A stretch of DNA of 64,000 nucleotides from Gammaproteobacteria bacterium. Its GTDB lineage: Bacteria > Pseudomonadota > Gammaproteobacteria > Coxiellales > Coxiellaceae. The stretch lies in assembly GCA_030425685.1 (NCBI GenBank), contig JAUIAD010000011.1:36703-100702 (forward strand). Direction: 5' to 3'. Under the pieces are notes generated by a model. The model was given only the letters and a program-made list of their open reading frames with translations. It ran no database searches and was not told the DNA's origin. Numbering within the stretch: the stretch's first letter is position 1; each line of letters opens with the position of its first letter. Positions 52,641-62,463 of the stretch are shown here, piece by piece. Position numbers and translations under genes: made by a program.

Positions 52641-53526
52641 AAGATTAAAAATTGCAATTCAGAAAAAGGGAAGATTGAGTAAAGACTCCATCGATATTTT
52701 ACAACGGTGTGGTTTGAAATTCCGAATTTTTGCTAATGCGTTAATTACTAAATGCGAATCTTTACCTATCGACATTTTGCTTGTCCGAGATGATGACATC
52801 CCTACTCTGGTGATGGATGGTATTTGTGATATGGGTATTGTTGGTGAGAATGCATTATTTGAAAAAAAATATTCACTTACTGATAACGGTAAAAGCGCAG
52901 ACTTTGAGGTTGCGCAAAGGTTAGGTTTTGGTCGTTGTCGTTTGTCGCTTGCGCTACCTGAAAATGTTGCGTATCAATCTCCTGGTGATTTGCAAGGTTT
53001 GCGAATTGCTACCAGTTACCCATATTTATTAAAACAATATTTACAAAAAAATAAGCTAGATGCAAAAGTCCTTTCTTTGTCAGGTTCGGTTGAAATTGCG
53101 CCGCGTTTAGGCATGTCTGATGCTATTTGTGATTTGGTTTCTTCTGGTAGAACATTAGAAGAAAATAAATTAAAAGAAGTTGCCATTCTTATTAAGAGTG
53201 AAGCGGTGCTTATTCAGTCTAATAAAACAATGTCAGATGATAAGCTTAACATTGCAGATTTATTATTACGACGAGTCAAAGGTGTTTTAAAAGCTAGTGA
53301 AAGCAAATACATTATTTTTCACGCTCCACAATCAGCATTACAAGTGATTAAAGAAATACTACCTGGGACTGAATCACCCACTATCACACCGCTCAACGGT
53401 GTTGATGAAAAAGTGTCCGTACAAGTGGTTTCGCGCGAAGGTGTTTTTTGGAATACGTTGGAACAACTTAAATCGATTGGCGCAAGTTCGATATTGGTAT
53501 TACCCATAGAAAAAATGATGGCTTAA
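52630..53526 (+). CDS. hisG: ATP phosphoribosyltransferase (long form)
   Basis: First enzyme of histidine synthesis, joining ATP and PRPP. 298 residues, the long form with its own C-terminal regulatory domain, so no HisZ is needed. Start motif RLKIAIQKKGRLSKDSI and substrate region MDGICDMGIVGENAL are typical. The C-terminal third (ITPLNGVDEKVSVQVVSREG) is the ACT-like domain that binds histidine for feedback inhibition. Overlaps the regulator by 11 bases and hisD by one base. Confidence 0.96.
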   Translation: MKNERLKIAIQKKGRLSKDSIDILQRCGLKFRIFANALITKCESLPIDILLVRDDDIPTLVMDGICDMGIVGENALFEKKYSLTDNGKSADFEVAQRLGFGRCRLSLALPENVAYQSPGDLQGLRIATSYPYLLKQYLQKNKLDAKVLSLSGSVEIAPRLGMSDAICDLVSSGRTLEENKLKEVAILIKSEAVLIQSNKTMSDDKLNIADLLLRRVKGVLKASESKYIIFHAPQSALQVIKEILPGTESPTITPLNGVDEKVSVQVVSREGVFWNTLEQLKSIGASSILVLPIEKMMA

Positions 53527-54845
53527 TGATGAATACAATAAAATGGCAAAAGTTAGACCCGTTAGAGCGCAAGCGTTGTTTGCAGCGTCCAGCTATGAAA
53601 ATGCAAGACTTGACTCTTAGTGTTAGTAGCATCATCGAGCGCGTTAAAAATCAGGGCGACAATGCATTATTAATGTATACAGAAAAATTTGACCATATTT
53701 GTTTATCTGAGATATGTGTCAATAATAAATTAATTAATACGGCAGAGTCGCTAGTAACAGCAAAAGAGTGTCAATATTTATATGAAGCAGCTTCGCGTAT
53801 CGAAAATTATCAAAGAGCCTGTGTACCCAGAGAAGTTACTGTTGACACTAATGATGGCATTGTGTGCCGACGACGTCCTGTTGCTATTGACTCAGTTGGT
53901 CTGTATGTTCCTGGCGGTAGTGCGCCATTAATTTCAACCTTGTTAATGCTAGCCATTCCAGCCAAAGTAGCTGGTTGCGCAACAAAAGTTTTATGCACAC
54001 CACCAAATAAAAATGGTGATATTGATCCACTATTATTGTTAGCAGCAAAATATTGTGGCATTGAGCAAATCTTCAAAGTGGGTGGAGCGCAGGCCATTGC
54101 AGCTATGGCATACGGAACTGAGAGCGTGCCGCAAGTAAATAAAATATTTGGTCCAGGTAATGCATGGGTTACTGCTGCAAAAACATTTGTTGCCAATGAT
54201 ATTAATGGAGCTTCTATTGATATGCCGGCAGGTCCTTCTGAACTTATGGTTATTGCAGATCAATGTGCTAATGCTAGCTTTGTTGCAGCCGATTTACTTT
54301 CACAAGCTGAACATGGTCCTGATTCGCAGGTTATTTTGATAACTGACTCAGTTTCATTTTCTCAACAAATTGTCGCTGAAATTAAAAAGCAAAATAACAC
54401 AATGTTGCGTAAGGATATTATTGTCCAGTCTTTGTTAAACAGTACCGTTATTATTGTTGATGAGATTAAAGAAGCGGTTAATATTTGTAATAGCTATGCG
54501 CCTGAACACTTAAGCCTGCAGGTTGAAAATCCACAACAATATTTAAGCAGTATTCGAAATGCTGGCGCGATATTTATTGGCCCTTGGACGCCGGAAACAA
54601 TGGGGGACTATGTTAATGGTGCTAATCATGTGTTGCCAACTTATCGTTGTGCCAATCGCATGAGTGGTTTATCTGTTGCCGACTTTATGAAATATATTAG
54701 CATACAGGAAGTTACTTCTTTGGGTTTAGATAATCTAGCCCCCATGGCTATGTTTATGGCTGAGGCAGAAGGTTTGGATGCCCACAAAAATGCAGTAGAA
54801 AGGCGAGTGAAATATTTAAAGGAGCTAAGCAATGTCGACTGTTGA
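53526..54845 (+). CDS. hisD: Histidinol dehydrogenase
   Basis: 439 residues, cytosolic zinc enzyme oxidising L-histidinol to L-histidine in two NAD-dependent steps. Conserved blocks: GLYVPGGSAPL, GGAQAIAAMAYGTESV, KIFGPGN, and the zinc site LSQAEHGPDSQV. Catalytic Glu-His lies in YAPEHLSLQ, and further ligands are in GDYVNGANHVLPT and AEGLDAHKNAV. Starts in TAATG shared with the hisG stop; an in-frame ATG follows directly. Confidence 0.96.
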   Translation: MMNTIKWQKLDPLERKRCLQRPAMKMQDLTLSVSSIIERVKNQGDNALLMYTEKFDHICLSEICVNNKLINTAESLVTAKECQYLYEAASRIENYQRACVPREVTVDTNDGIVCRRRPVAIDSVGLYVPGGSAPLISTLLMLAIPAKVAGCATKVLCTPPNKNGDIDPLLLLAAKYCGIEQIFKVGGAQAIAAMAYGTESVPQVNKIFGPGNAWVTAAKTFVANDINGASIDMPAGPSELMVIADQCANASFVAADLLSQAEHGPDSQVILITDSVSFSQQIVAEIKKQNNTMLRKDIIVQSLLNSTVIIVDEIKEAVNICNSYAPEHLSLQVENPQQYLSSIRNAGAIFIGPWTPETMGDYVNGANHVLPTYRCANRMSGLSVADFMKYISIQEVTSLGLDNLAPMAMFMAEAEGLDAHKNAVERRVKYLKELSNVDC

Positions 54846-55869
54846 GCAATTAATGCGAGAAGATCTTCGTTATTTTAATTCCTATTCTTCTGCTCGTAAG
54901 GAGGCGAGCGCTGCTCTTATTAATTTAAATGCCAATGAATCCCCTTGGGAGTCTGGTTTTAACCGTTATCCTGAGCAACAGCCGTTAACGCTAGTAGAGA
55001 AATGCGCCCAGTATTTTTCTGTTGATAATGATGAAATTTTAATTACGCGCGGTAGTGATGAAGGCATTGATTGCTTAATGCGTTTATTTTGCCGTTATCA
55101 GCAAGATAGTATTATTATCTCTCCGCCAACCTTTGGTATGTATGCTGTTTCAGCACAATTGCAAGGGGCTAAGGTTATCGAAGTGAAATTGCAAGATGAC
55201 AGTTTTGCCATTAATGTTGACGCGATCATTGCACAGTGCCAAGATAATACTAAGATAGTTTTTATCTGCTCTCCTAACAACCCAACTGGTAGTATTGTAC
55301 CGATTGAGTCGATTTTATTTTTATGTAAAAACCTACTGGGTAAGGCTATAGTAGTAGTTGATGAGGCCTACATCGATTTCTCAGTAGCGCAGAGCTGTGC
55401 TTCATATATAAAAGATTATGATAATTTAGTTTTACTGCGTACTTTTTCTAAGGCGTTTGGTTTAGCTGCTGCGCGTGTTGGCGTGTTGATGGCGCAAGCT
55501 CCCCTGATTAGTTGGCTTAAGAAAATATTAGCGCCTTACCCTATTGCGCAAACATCTGCAGAGGCCGTGCTTAAGTATCTACAACCAAAGATGCTGGAAA
55601 AAATCAATAAAGATATTGGTATCCTTGTTAAAGAGCGCGCACGTCTTATGGGCGAATTTAAAGAAATGGCGATTGTTAGCAGGCTATGGCCATCAGATGC
55701 AAATTTTCTTTTATTGCAGTTTGCATTACCGATAGTTGAGCGATGTCAGCAACATGGCATTGTACTAAGGAAGATGGATAACGCACTTGGTCTTTCTAAT
55801 GCTGTACGTATTACTATCGGCTCTCCTAATGAAAATGATAAGTTGTTAGAATTTTTGAGGTCATTATGA
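54832..55869 (+). CDS. hisC: Histidinol-phosphate aminotransferase
   Basis: 345 residues, PLP enzyme converting imidazole acetol phosphate to histidinol phosphate. Motifs: LNANESPW at the start, RGSDEGIDCLMR, CSPNNPTGSIV, VVDEAYIDFS, the Schiff-base Lys in RTFSKAFGLAAARVG, and the C-terminal Arg in AVRITIGSP. Overlaps hisD by 14 bases and hisB by 4. Confidence 0.96.
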   Translation: MSTVEQLMREDLRYFNSYSSARKEASAALINLNANESPWESGFNRYPEQQPLTLVEKCAQYFSVDNDEILITRGSDEGIDCLMRLFCRYQQDSIIISPPTFGMYAVSAQLQGAKVIEVKLQDDSFAINVDAIIAQCQDNTKIVFICSPNNPTGSIVPIESILFLCKNLLGKAIVVVDEAYIDFSVAQSCASYIKDYDNLVLLRTFSKAFGLAAARVGVLMAQAPLISWLKKILAPYPIAQTSAEAVLKYLQPKMLEKINKDIGILVKERARLMGEFKEMAIVSRLWPSDANFLLLQFALPIVERCQQHGIVLRKMDNALGLSNAVRITIGSPNENDKLLEFLRSL

Positions 55870-56936
55870 ATCAAGAAAAATATTTGTTTATTGATCGTGA
55901 CGGTACTTTAATCGTTGAACCAGAGGATAAGCAAATTGATAGCATTGAAAAATTACAGTTTATGCCAGGTGTTTTTACCAGTTTGCAGCGTTTACAGCAA
56001 TGTGGCTATAAATTAATTATGGTTTCTAATCAAGATGGTTTGGGGACTAAAAGTTTTCCTGAAAGTGATTTTCAGTTGCCTCATGACCTAATGGTAAAGA
56101 TTTTTAAATCTCAAGGCATTACTTTTGATGACATATTAATTTGCCCGCATGTGGAAGAGGATAACTGTGATTGCCGTAAGCCTAAAATAGGCTTGTTAAC
56201 TGATTATCTATTAATGCAAAACATCGATAAAAAAAATTCTTATGTGATTGGTGATCGAGAAAGTGATATGGAGCTTGCTGCGAGATTGGAGTGTACAGGC
56301 TTACGTATTGCAGATAATTCTGAAAATAATTGGCAAAGCATTGTTGATCGCGTGCTTAATAATTGCCGAATAGCATCGCTACACCGTAAGACCAAAGAAA
56401 CAGATATTGCTGTGTCTGTAAACCTTGATCGTAATACCGCTATAAAAATTAATACCGGGCAAAAGTTTTTTGATCATATGCTTGAACAAGTTGTTAAGCA
56501 TGCTGGTATTAGTGCTAATATCCAGGTTAATGGTGATTGGCTTGTTGACGATCATCATAGTATAGAGGACACAGGTATTGCTTTAGGTAGCGCTATTAAA
56601 GAGGCTTTGGGTGATAAGCGTGGTATTTCACGCTTTGGATTTCTGTTACCTATGGATGAGTCCAGTGCAGAGATATCTTTAGATCTAAGTGGTCGACGTT
56701 ATTGTCAATTTAATGCAAAATTTAATAGAGAGTTTGTTGGCGGTATTGCTAGCGAAATGGTTAAGCATTTTTTTTCATCGTTTGCCGATGGTCTTAATGC
56801 AACGTTGCATGTAACGGTTAAAGGTGAAAATACGCATCATATGGTTGAGGCTGCTTTTAAAAGTTTAGGGCGAGTGCTAAAGCAAGCTATTATGCGTGAC
56901 GGAGACGCCATGCCAAGTACTAAGGGGCTATTATGA
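55866..56936 (+). CDS. hisB: Bifunctional histidinol-phosphatase / imidazoleglycerol-phosphate dehydratase
   Basis: 356 residues, the fused form typical of Gammaproteobacteria. N-terminal HAD phosphatase (1-165): nucleophile Asp10 and Asp12 in FIDRDGTLIV, with the zinc loop CPHVEEDNCDCRKPK. C-terminal dehydratase (about 170-356): manganese-binding FFDHMLEQVVKHAG, DDHHSIEDTG and ENTHHMVEAAFK. It catalyses two non-adjacent steps. ATGA overlap with hisC, and its own last four bases overlap hisH. Confidence 0.96.
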   Translation: MNQEKYLFIDRDGTLIVEPEDKQIDSIEKLQFMPGVFTSLQRLQQCGYKLIMVSNQDGLGTKSFPESDFQLPHDLMVKIFKSQGITFDDILICPHVEEDNCDCRKPKIGLLTDYLLMQNIDKKNSYVIGDRESDMELAARLECTGLRIADNSENNWQSIVDRVLNNCRIASLHRKTKETDIAVSVNLDRNTAIKINTGQKFFDHMLEQVVKHAGISANIQVNGDWLVDDHHSIEDTGIALGSAIKEALGDKRGISRFGFLLPMDESSAEISLDLSGRRYCQFNAKFNREFVGGIASEMVKHFFSSFADGLNATLHVTVKGENTHHMVEAAFKSLGRVLKQAIMRDGDAMPSTKGLL

Positions 56937-57502
56937 TAGCGATTATCAAAGGTTGTGGTAGTAATATTTCATCCATTCAATTTGCTTTTGATCGCTTGGG
57001 TTACAATGCTACTTTGACTGCTGATAAAGAAATCATAAAAAACGCATCGCATGTCATTTTACCTGGGGTCGGACATGCTAAGGCAGCCATGGAACAACTC
57101 CATTCATTAGGGTTGGTCAATGTTATTAAGAGTTTAACGCAACCAGTTTTGGGTATTTGTTTAGGTATGCAATTATTATACGATTTCTCTGAAGAGGGTG
57201 ATGTTGATTGCTTGAGCATTATTCCAGGTCGCATTCAAAAATTACCCCATGCTGACAATGCTGTTTTACCGCATATGGGGTGGAATAAAGTCAGGTCCAA
57301 GCGTTGCGATAACTATGCTTATTATGTTCATACTTATGCTGCACCGATTAATGACTTTACTGTTGCTAAAACATTTTATGCAAAAGAATTTTCTGCAATT
57401 GTGGCTAGAAATAATTTTTTTGGTATGCAATTCCACCCAGAAAAATCTGGTGATTTTGGTGAGGCATTGCTAGCTGATTTTTTACACTCGAGGTTGATAT
57501 GA
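56933..57502 (+). CDS. hisH: Imidazole glycerol phosphate synthase, glutamine amidotransferase subunit
   Basis: 189 residues, class I glutaminase delivering ammonia to HisF. Triad: Cys76 in GICLGMQLLY, His168 and Glu170 in MQFHPEKSG. The usual N-terminal glycine-rich start is a slightly unusual IIKGCGSNISSIQ. Start codon overlaps hisB and the stop overlaps hisA (ATGA). Confidence 0.95.
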   Translation: MIAIIKGCGSNISSIQFAFDRLGYNATLTADKEIIKNASHVILPGVGHAKAAMEQLHSLGLVNVIKSLTQPVLGICLGMQLLYDFSEEGDVDCLSIIPGRIQKLPHADNAVLPHMGWNKVRSKRCDNYAYYVHTYAAPINDFTVAKTFYAKEFSAIVARNNFFGMQFHPEKSGDFGEALLADFLHSRLI

Positions 57503-58233
57503 ATATTATCCCGGCAATAGACTTATATAATAATGCATGCGTAAGATTAAACAATGGTGAGTTTAATAAAGTTAAGCTATATTCGCAAAACCCTTTGCAG
57601 CGCGCGTTAGATTTTCAAGCGCAAGGTGCCACCATAATTCATATTGTTGACCTTAATGGTGCTAAAAGTGGTGCGCCGAGCCACCTTGATATTATTACGA
57701 ATATTAAGAAAAACACCGAATTATTGGTGCAAAGTGGTGGTGGTCTGCGTGACAAAAAAAGCATTGAATTAAGTTTACAGAGTGGGATAGATCGTGTCGT
57801 TTTAGGTAGTTTAGCGGTGACTGATATTGCGCTAATAAAGTCGCTTATTGATAAGTATGGTGTTGAACGTTTTGTTCTAGCCTTCGATGTGAATATTAAT
57901 GAAGTTCCGGAAGTAGCGATTAAAGGTTGGCTAGAAAAAACCACGCGCTCTTTATGGGATTTGTTACAGCAGTATGAAAGCTATAAAGATCTTTCAATCT
58001 TATGTACGGATATTGCTTGTGATGGTATGTTAAATGGTCCTAACATAGAGCTTTATCGCCAATGTGTTAATCAATTTACGCAGTTCCAATGGCAAGCCTC
58101 AGGAGGGGTTTCGCATTTAAATGATCTTCTTCAATTAAAAACGACAGGGGTTTCATCGGTGGTGATAGGTAAAGCGCTTTATGAGCAATGTTTTACTTTG
58201 CAGCAATCCTTGGAGGCGCTCGAGTTATGTTAA
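57499..58233 (+). CDS. hisA: ProFAR isomerase
   Basis: 244-residue (beta/alpha)8 enzyme opening the ring of ProFAR to PRFAR. Catalytic Asp8 in [14 protein letters not shown]; second acid Asp in [12 protein letters not shown]; phosphate loops QSGGGLRD and [11 protein letters not shown] are clear. Overlaps hisH by 4 bases and hisF by 7. Confidence 0.95.
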   Translation: MNIIPAIDLYNNACVRLNNGEFNKVKLYSQNPLQRALDFQAQGATIIHIVDLNGAKSGAPSHLDIITNIKKNTELLVQSGGGLRDKKSIELSLQSGIDRVVLGSLAVTDIALIKSLIDKYGVERFVLAFDVNINEVPEVAIKGWLEKTTRSLWDLLQQYESYKDLSILCTDIACDGMLNGPNIELYRQCVNQFTQFQWQASGGVSHLNDLLQLKTTGVSSVVIGKALYEQCFTLQQSLEALELC

Positions 58234-58994
58234 CAAAGCGAATTATTCCTTGTCTTGATGTTAAAGATGGCGTCGTTGTAAAAGGTGTTTGTTTCCGTAA
58301 TCATCAAGTAGTTGGTGACATTGTTGAGTTAGCTAAAATCTATTGTGACATGGGGGCTGATGAATTAGTTTTTTATGATATCACTGCTAGTAGTGACAAT
58401 AGGTCGGTTTGTTGTGATTGGGTTAAAAAGGTTGCCAAAGTCATCAATATTCCGTTTTGTGTCGCTGGAGGTATTCGTACAGTAGATCAAGCCAGGTCAG
58501 TACTACAGGCGGGTGCGGATAAGATTTCAATTAATAGTCCTGCTATTGAAAATCCTGATTTTATAGATACCCTAGTCGCTGCATTTGGTCAACAGTGTAT
58601 CGTTATTGGTATTGATAGTTTTAAGCAAAAAGATAATTATATTGTTTACCAATACACGGGCGATGAAGCAAAAAGCAGACCAACACCATTATCAACTAAA
58701 GATTGGATTCGTGAGGTACAAACACGCGGTGCTGGTGAAATTGTTTTAAATTGTATGAATCGAGATGGTGTTAGGCAAGGTTATGATATTGAGCAACTAG
58801 TAGAAATGCGTTCAGTTACTAACGTTCCGCTTATAGCTTCTGGTGGTGCCGGAGCTTGTGAACATTTTCTTGATGTGTTTAATATTGCTAGAGTTGATGG
58901 CGCTTTAGCGGCGAGTATTTTCCATAAACGTGTTATTTCTTTAAGTGATTTAAAGTCATTTTTAAAAACAAATAAAATTGAGGTAAGGCAGTGA
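58227..58994 (+). CDS. hisF: Imidazole glycerol phosphate synthase, cyclase subunit
   Basis: 255 residues when started at ATG 58227, matching the family start [15 protein letters not shown]; the frame is open 39 bases further but the extra residues do not fit. GGAGG lies 11 bases upstream. Catalytic Asp11 (CLDVKDG) and Asp130 (VIGIDSFKQ). Phosphate loops [10 protein letters not shown] and [11 protein letters not shown]. Partner of HisH; uses ammonia to make imidazole glycerol phosphate and AICAR. Confidence 0.95.
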   Translation: MLTKRIIPCLDVKDGVVVKGVCFRNHQVVGDIVELAKIYCDMGADELVFYDITASSDNRSVCCDWVKKVAKVINIPFCVAGGIRTVDQARSVLQAGADKISINSPAIENPDFIDTLVAAFGQQCIVIGIDSFKQKDNYIVYQYTGDEAKSRPTPLSTKDWIREVQTRGAGEIVLNCMNRDGVRQGYDIEQLVEMRSVTNVPLIASGGAGACEHFLDVFNIARVDGALAASIFHKRVISLSDLKSFLKTNKIEVRQ

Positions 58995-59602
58995 GTTTAT
59001 TAAATGTTGATACGTTAGACTGGACAAAAGTAAATGGTTTAATGCCAGCAGTTATACAGGATAATAATACTGGCAAAGTCTTGATGCTGGGCTATATGAA
59101 TAAAGAGGCGCTGAGCATTACTATTGAAACTAAAAAAGTGACTTTCTTTAGCCGCACTAAGCAGTCGCTGTGGACTAAGGGTGAAACCTCAGGTAATTTT
59201 TTAAATTTAGTTGCTATAACGCAAGACTGTGATAATGATGCATTATTAGTTCTGGTTAATCCTGTTGGACCTACTTGCCATAAAGCTTCATTTTCTTGTT
59301 TTGATTCTGAGTCAACCGGTCGTTGGGAAATGCTAACAAAATTGCAAGAAAAAATTTCTGATCGTGCTGCCAAGTTACCTGAAAACAGCTATACTACTTC
59401 TCTATTAAATGAAGGGCTTAATAAAATCGCACAGAAAGTCGGTGAAGAAGGTGTTGAGACTGTGATTGCGGCTTTGCAAGAAAGTAGAGAAAGGCTTGCC
59501 AGCGAGGCAGCAGATTTGCTTTTCCATTTATTGGTGTTGCTAAAGGCGCGAGACCTATCCATTACTGATATTTATTCTACCCTTAAAGCACGTTACGTCT
59601 AA
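58991..59602 (+). CDS. hisI: Bifunctional phosphoribosyl-AMP cyclohydrolase / phosphoribosyl-ATP pyrophosphatase
   Basis: 203 residues from GTG, overlapping the hisF stop by 4 bases (GTGA). N-terminal cyclohydrolase with zinc residues in [10 protein letters not shown] and [12 protein letters not shown]-terminal pyrophosphatase with [14 protein letters not shown] and [14 protein letters not shown]. The fusion (hisIE) is usual in Gammaproteobacteria. Last gene of the operon; it converges on the LuxR-type gene with only 10 bases between. Confidence 0.95.
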   Translation: MSLLNVDTLDWTKVNGLMPAVIQDNNTGKVLMLGYMNKEALSITIETKKVTFFSRTKQSLWTKGETSGNFLNLVAITQDCDNDALLVLVNPVGPTCHKASFSCFDSESTGRWEMLTKLQEKISDRAAKLPENSYTTSLLNEGLNKIAQKVGEEGVETVIAALQESRERLASEAADLLFHLLVLLKARDLSITDIYSTLKARYV

Positions 59603-59612
59603 GTTGCTATGG

Positions 59613-60467
59613 CTAACTAAGGTCATTTTCCTCGTCAAAAATTTTTACGTATTCGTTTAGTAAGTAATACATGAATTTTTCAATCGGCGAGTCCAAAAGT
59701 AAATAGGAGAGCTTAAAACTACTTTTCACTTTAAATGTTTCTCTTAAACTTTGCAGGTTATTTTCCACAGTTCGTTTCGATAAGTTTAATATTTTGCTGA
59801 TATCTTTGTTATTTTTTCCAAAGCATAAAAAAGCTAATATACGGACTGGCGTCTTTCCCAATGAGATGTTGTGGTTTTTTATCAGAAAATTATTAAATAA
59901 TTTGTAGATACAATCAAGAAGTTCTCGTTGTTTTAACTCATCACTGATAAATGGCCGTTTGCGCAGAGATAATTGATATTTCATGCTATCACTTATCAGT
60001 AGGTCATAGGAATCATAAAATTGCTTGCAGATTTGCTTAATGTATTCTGAGTTATTAATAGCAAAGTCTATTATACTATTTTTGTAGCACCCATTTGAAA
60101 AATATATACGATCATAATAGTCTTCATTTTTTATATCATAATAGAGTATATTGCCAATATTTGAAAAATTTGCTGCTAGGGTGGTTGACTGCATTTCGCC
60201 AAGTTCATAGGAGTCTTTTGCGCTCCATAAACCGATTCCTTCGTTATGTTGCTGGTATGAGGGTTGGTTTACTTCCATATTTTCATTGAAAAAGGATTGC
60301 AGTAGGTTTGCATCACTATCAATAATTGAAATCCTGCCATCTCGCCATGTGCGTGCTAGGGTCATATTTTGTAGTGGTGTAGTCAATAGTAGCGAATTAG
60401 CTGCTTGTTGGAAATCATATGACTTGTTTAATAGATTGATTTTAATATGTTTTTCATTGACAGACAT
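59613..60467 (-). CDS. LuxR-type transcriptional regulator
   Basis: 284 residues. Helix-turn-helix at about 205-255: TPVRILAFLCFGKNNKDISK followed by LNLSKRTVENNLQSLR, the GerE/LuxR pattern. The N-terminal 200 residues have no recognised ligand domain; no receiver motif is present, so it is not a typical phosphorylation-controlled member. It is divergent from a second LuxR-type gene, 217 bases apart, and the two N-termini are dissimilar. Confidence 0.88.
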   Translation of the reverse strand: MSVNEKHIKINLLNKSYDFQQAANSLLLTTPLQNMTLARTWRDGRISIIDSDANLLQSFFNENMEVNQPSYQQHNEGIGLWSAKDSYELGEMQSTTLAANFSNIGNILYYDIKNEDYYDRIYFSNGCYKNSIIDFAINNSEYIKQICKQFYDSYDLLISDSMKYQLSLRKRPFISDELKQRELLDCIYKLFNNFLIKNHNISLGKTPVRILAFLCFGKNNKDISKILNLSKRTVENNLQSLRETFKVKSSFKLSYLLLDSPIEKFMYYLLNEYVKIFDEENDLS

Positions 60468-60684
60468 TGAGTACTACCCTATTTATTCACTTTGACCTCC
60501 CAATATACAGTATTATTACTGCACAGGGAAGCTTTTATGCGCAGAATGCTCAATATATAGCCTATTCATTTGCGGCTCACTTGTATCTTAATGTAACAAT
60601 AGGGGATATTCTTGTATTTTTACTTGATATATTGTTTAAAATCAGAGAGAATTGGGCCTAATATAGACAATTGTGGATTTGTAA

Positions 60685-61704
60685 GTGGATCGAAAAGATA
60701 GAGTAATAAAGGCGCATGAGAGCGTAGGGCCAGATCACCCGTTCCGTGTTAACTGTGACAAGTTTAGGCAAGCAACGGCTGCTTTACGTGAGGCTTTTGA
60801 TTTGGTTTCGGTTACCATGGTCAGGTTTAACTGGAATCTAAAATATTCTAGCCTCTGTGATCATAAGGGTTTATCAGATGCCTACTGGGATCATAAGTTT
60901 TACTGTTTGCACTTAGGCAAGTATGATTTTGCCAATAAGGCTTTCGGCAAACTATTTTCAGACCTATCGACAGAAGAGTTAGAGCTGGTTAAACTGGCGC
61001 AGGCTAAGCTGAAAGCCGTAGCTGGCCATAAGCGAACTTATGTTTTTATGCGGCACTATTTTGGTTATTCCGAAGTTTTTGTCCTAACGAGTAAAAATGA
61101 TAGCCAAGAATACAGTGATTACCTCATGTCACGCCGGGATCTTTTTTATCAATATGTCAGAAAATTGAAAAATGAATGCCGAGAAATGATTACCGCCGCT
61201 AAGGAAGCCGCGATCACATCAACGTTATTTTTACCTAAAAACGATTCTTTTAAATTAGTTAGATTCGATAAATCTTCACCGGTAGAAGAAGAGAAAGTTG
61301 AGAAAACTAAGCGTTATTATTTAGAAGGTGAGTTTGAAGGTGTTTATCTTAATAAAACGCAAGTGTCTTGTCTTGCCTATTTGATAAAAGATATGACATA
61401 TAAAGAGATCGGCGATAAAGTATTTTTAAGTCCGCGTACAGTGACCAATAATTTGGATCTCGTGCGTGAGAAGTTGCAGTGTGCTAATAAAAAAATGCTG
61501 ATTAAGAAAGTTAAAAGTGATCCTAGTATTCTATCGATTATTTCTGAGGTGATGGGGCCTTCTTTTAATGATCAAGCTAATCACTCCTCTAAACATGTTG
61601 TTATGGATAAAGTGTATGAAGTGGTGATTGATCCACCTTTGTTTGATACGAATTGTCAAAAGGTGGATAGCGAATTTCGTAAGCATCGCGAGACGCAGTC
61701 TTAA
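60685..61704 (+). CDS. LuxR-type transcriptional regulator
   Basis: 339 residues from GTG; the ribosome-binding site is weak. The helix-turn-helix lies at about 222-275 (LNKTQVSCLAYLIKDMTYKE, then IGDKVFLSPRTVTNNLDLVR). The N-terminal 210 residues are unfamiliar and rich in aromatic and charged residues (KFYCLHLGKYDFANKAF), perhaps a PAS-like or ligand-binding domain. It faces the other LuxR-type gene, so cross-regulation from the shared region is likely. A very long palindrome follows 34 bases after the stop. Confidence 0.87.
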   Translation: MDRKDRVIKAHESVGPDHPFRVNCDKFRQATAALREAFDLVSVTMVRFNWNLKYSSLCDHKGLSDAYWDHKFYCLHLGKYDFANKAFGKLFSDLSTEELELVKLAQAKLKAVAGHKRTYVFMRHYFGYSEVFVLTSKNDSQEYSDYLMSRRDLFYQYVRKLKNECREMITAAKEAAITSTLFLPKNDSFKLVRFDKSSPVEEEKVEKTKRYYLEGEFEGVYLNKTQVSCLAYLIKDMTYKEIGDKVFLSPRTVTNNLDLVREKLQCANKKMLIKKVKSDPSILSIISEVMGPSFNDQANHSSKHVVMDKVYEVVIDPPLFDTNCQKVDSEFRKHRETQS

Positions 61705-61737
61705 TTTTGATGTGAGTTTTTTGTTTGGACTGAGCTT

Positions 61738-61838
61738 TGTCTGTTCTTACGCGGCGGCGGGCGGTTGGGCGGCGCAAAGAAATATTTATGGATTTTCTTT
61801 GCGCCGCCCAACCGCCGCGCCGCCGCGAAGAACAGACA
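61738..61838. repeat. GC-rich palindromic element C (44 base pairs)
   Basis: Left arm 61738-61782 pairs with right arm 61794-61838: 11 pairs, one bulged A (61749), 10 pairs, one bulged G (61817), then 23 pairs, around an 11-base AT-rich loop. The outer core TTACGCGGCGG links it to elements A and B. It fills much of the gap between the LuxR-type gene and the small cupin-like gene. Not a normal terminator: too long, no T run. Confidence 0.92.
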
Positions 61839-61961
61839 TCCCTCGGACTATACCCCCCCACTTACTCCAGTAATACCACCAAATCATTAAAATTGACATT
61901 TTTCCCATCCTAAGCTATAAATTTTCTGTTTTTTAAATTTAACGCCTGGTGGATTAAGATA

Positions 61962-62348
61962 ATGTTAAAAGTTCTATTAAGTTCATTTGTTATCGCAAGT
62001 TCAATCGTGTCAATAGCGTATGCGGTACCCTGTAAAACGCATCGTGTCAATTATTATAATACCGCCAATGCCAAAGTATGGTCGACAACAATTTGTCCCA
62101 AGCAATACCTCCCTTACCATACCCATCAAACAGCTCGAGTTGTTATTCCGCAGGAAAATGGTGAGCTTAAGGTGTTATATAAATCTGGTGAGGTGCAAAT
62201 GGTGCCTCTTAAAAAGAATACGCCGGTGCTGCTTTCACGCGCTGAAGGTATTAAGCTCCATCGCGATATTAATGTAGGCAATGCGCCACTTCACGTCGTG
62301 GTTGTTGAGCTTAAGCATTCTGCTGTTGCTATAAAAAAAGCAAATTAA
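61962..62348 (+). CDS. Small exported cupin-like protein
   Basis: 128 residues. Sec signal MLKVLLSSFVIASSIVSIAYA. The mature part fits a small cupin barrel: LPYHTHQTARVVIPQENGEL with the His pair of cupin motif 1, then NVGNAPLHVVVVELK as motif 2. Two Cys (VPCKTH, TTICPKQ) may form a disulphide. Periplasmic, possibly metal-binding; substrate unknown. GGTGGA lies upstream of the ATG. Confidence 0.7.
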   Translation: MLKVLLSSFVIASSIVSIAYAVPCKTHRVNYYNTANAKVWSTTICPKQYLPYHTHQTARVVIPQENGELKVLYKSGEVQMVPLKKNTPVLLSRAEGIKLHRDINVGNAPLHVVVVELKHSAVAIKKAN

Positions 62349-62463
62349 TAAGATTGTTGTTTTATTTGCAACCTAAATTACCTTAGCGATATTTTTCATT
62401 TCTTAAGGGTGGTATGATAGGGTGATGGATTTGCATAAATAAAAAAACCTCTCGAGCATTAAA

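Noticed and set aside
53810..54196. 128-codon reverse frame inside hisD
   Set aside because: Antisense shadow of a strongly conserved gene with no independent evidence.
58188..58226. Earlier start for hisF
   Set aside because: The 13 extra residues do not match the family start, and GGAGG fits the ATG at 58227.
60467..60661. 64-codon forward frame between the LuxR-type genes
   Set aside because: Starts at TTG without a ribosome-binding site, overlaps the start of the minus-strand regulator and covers the region that must hold promoters.
61738..61838. Palindrome C as a transcription terminator
   Set aside because: Far longer than any intrinsic terminator and not followed by a T run.
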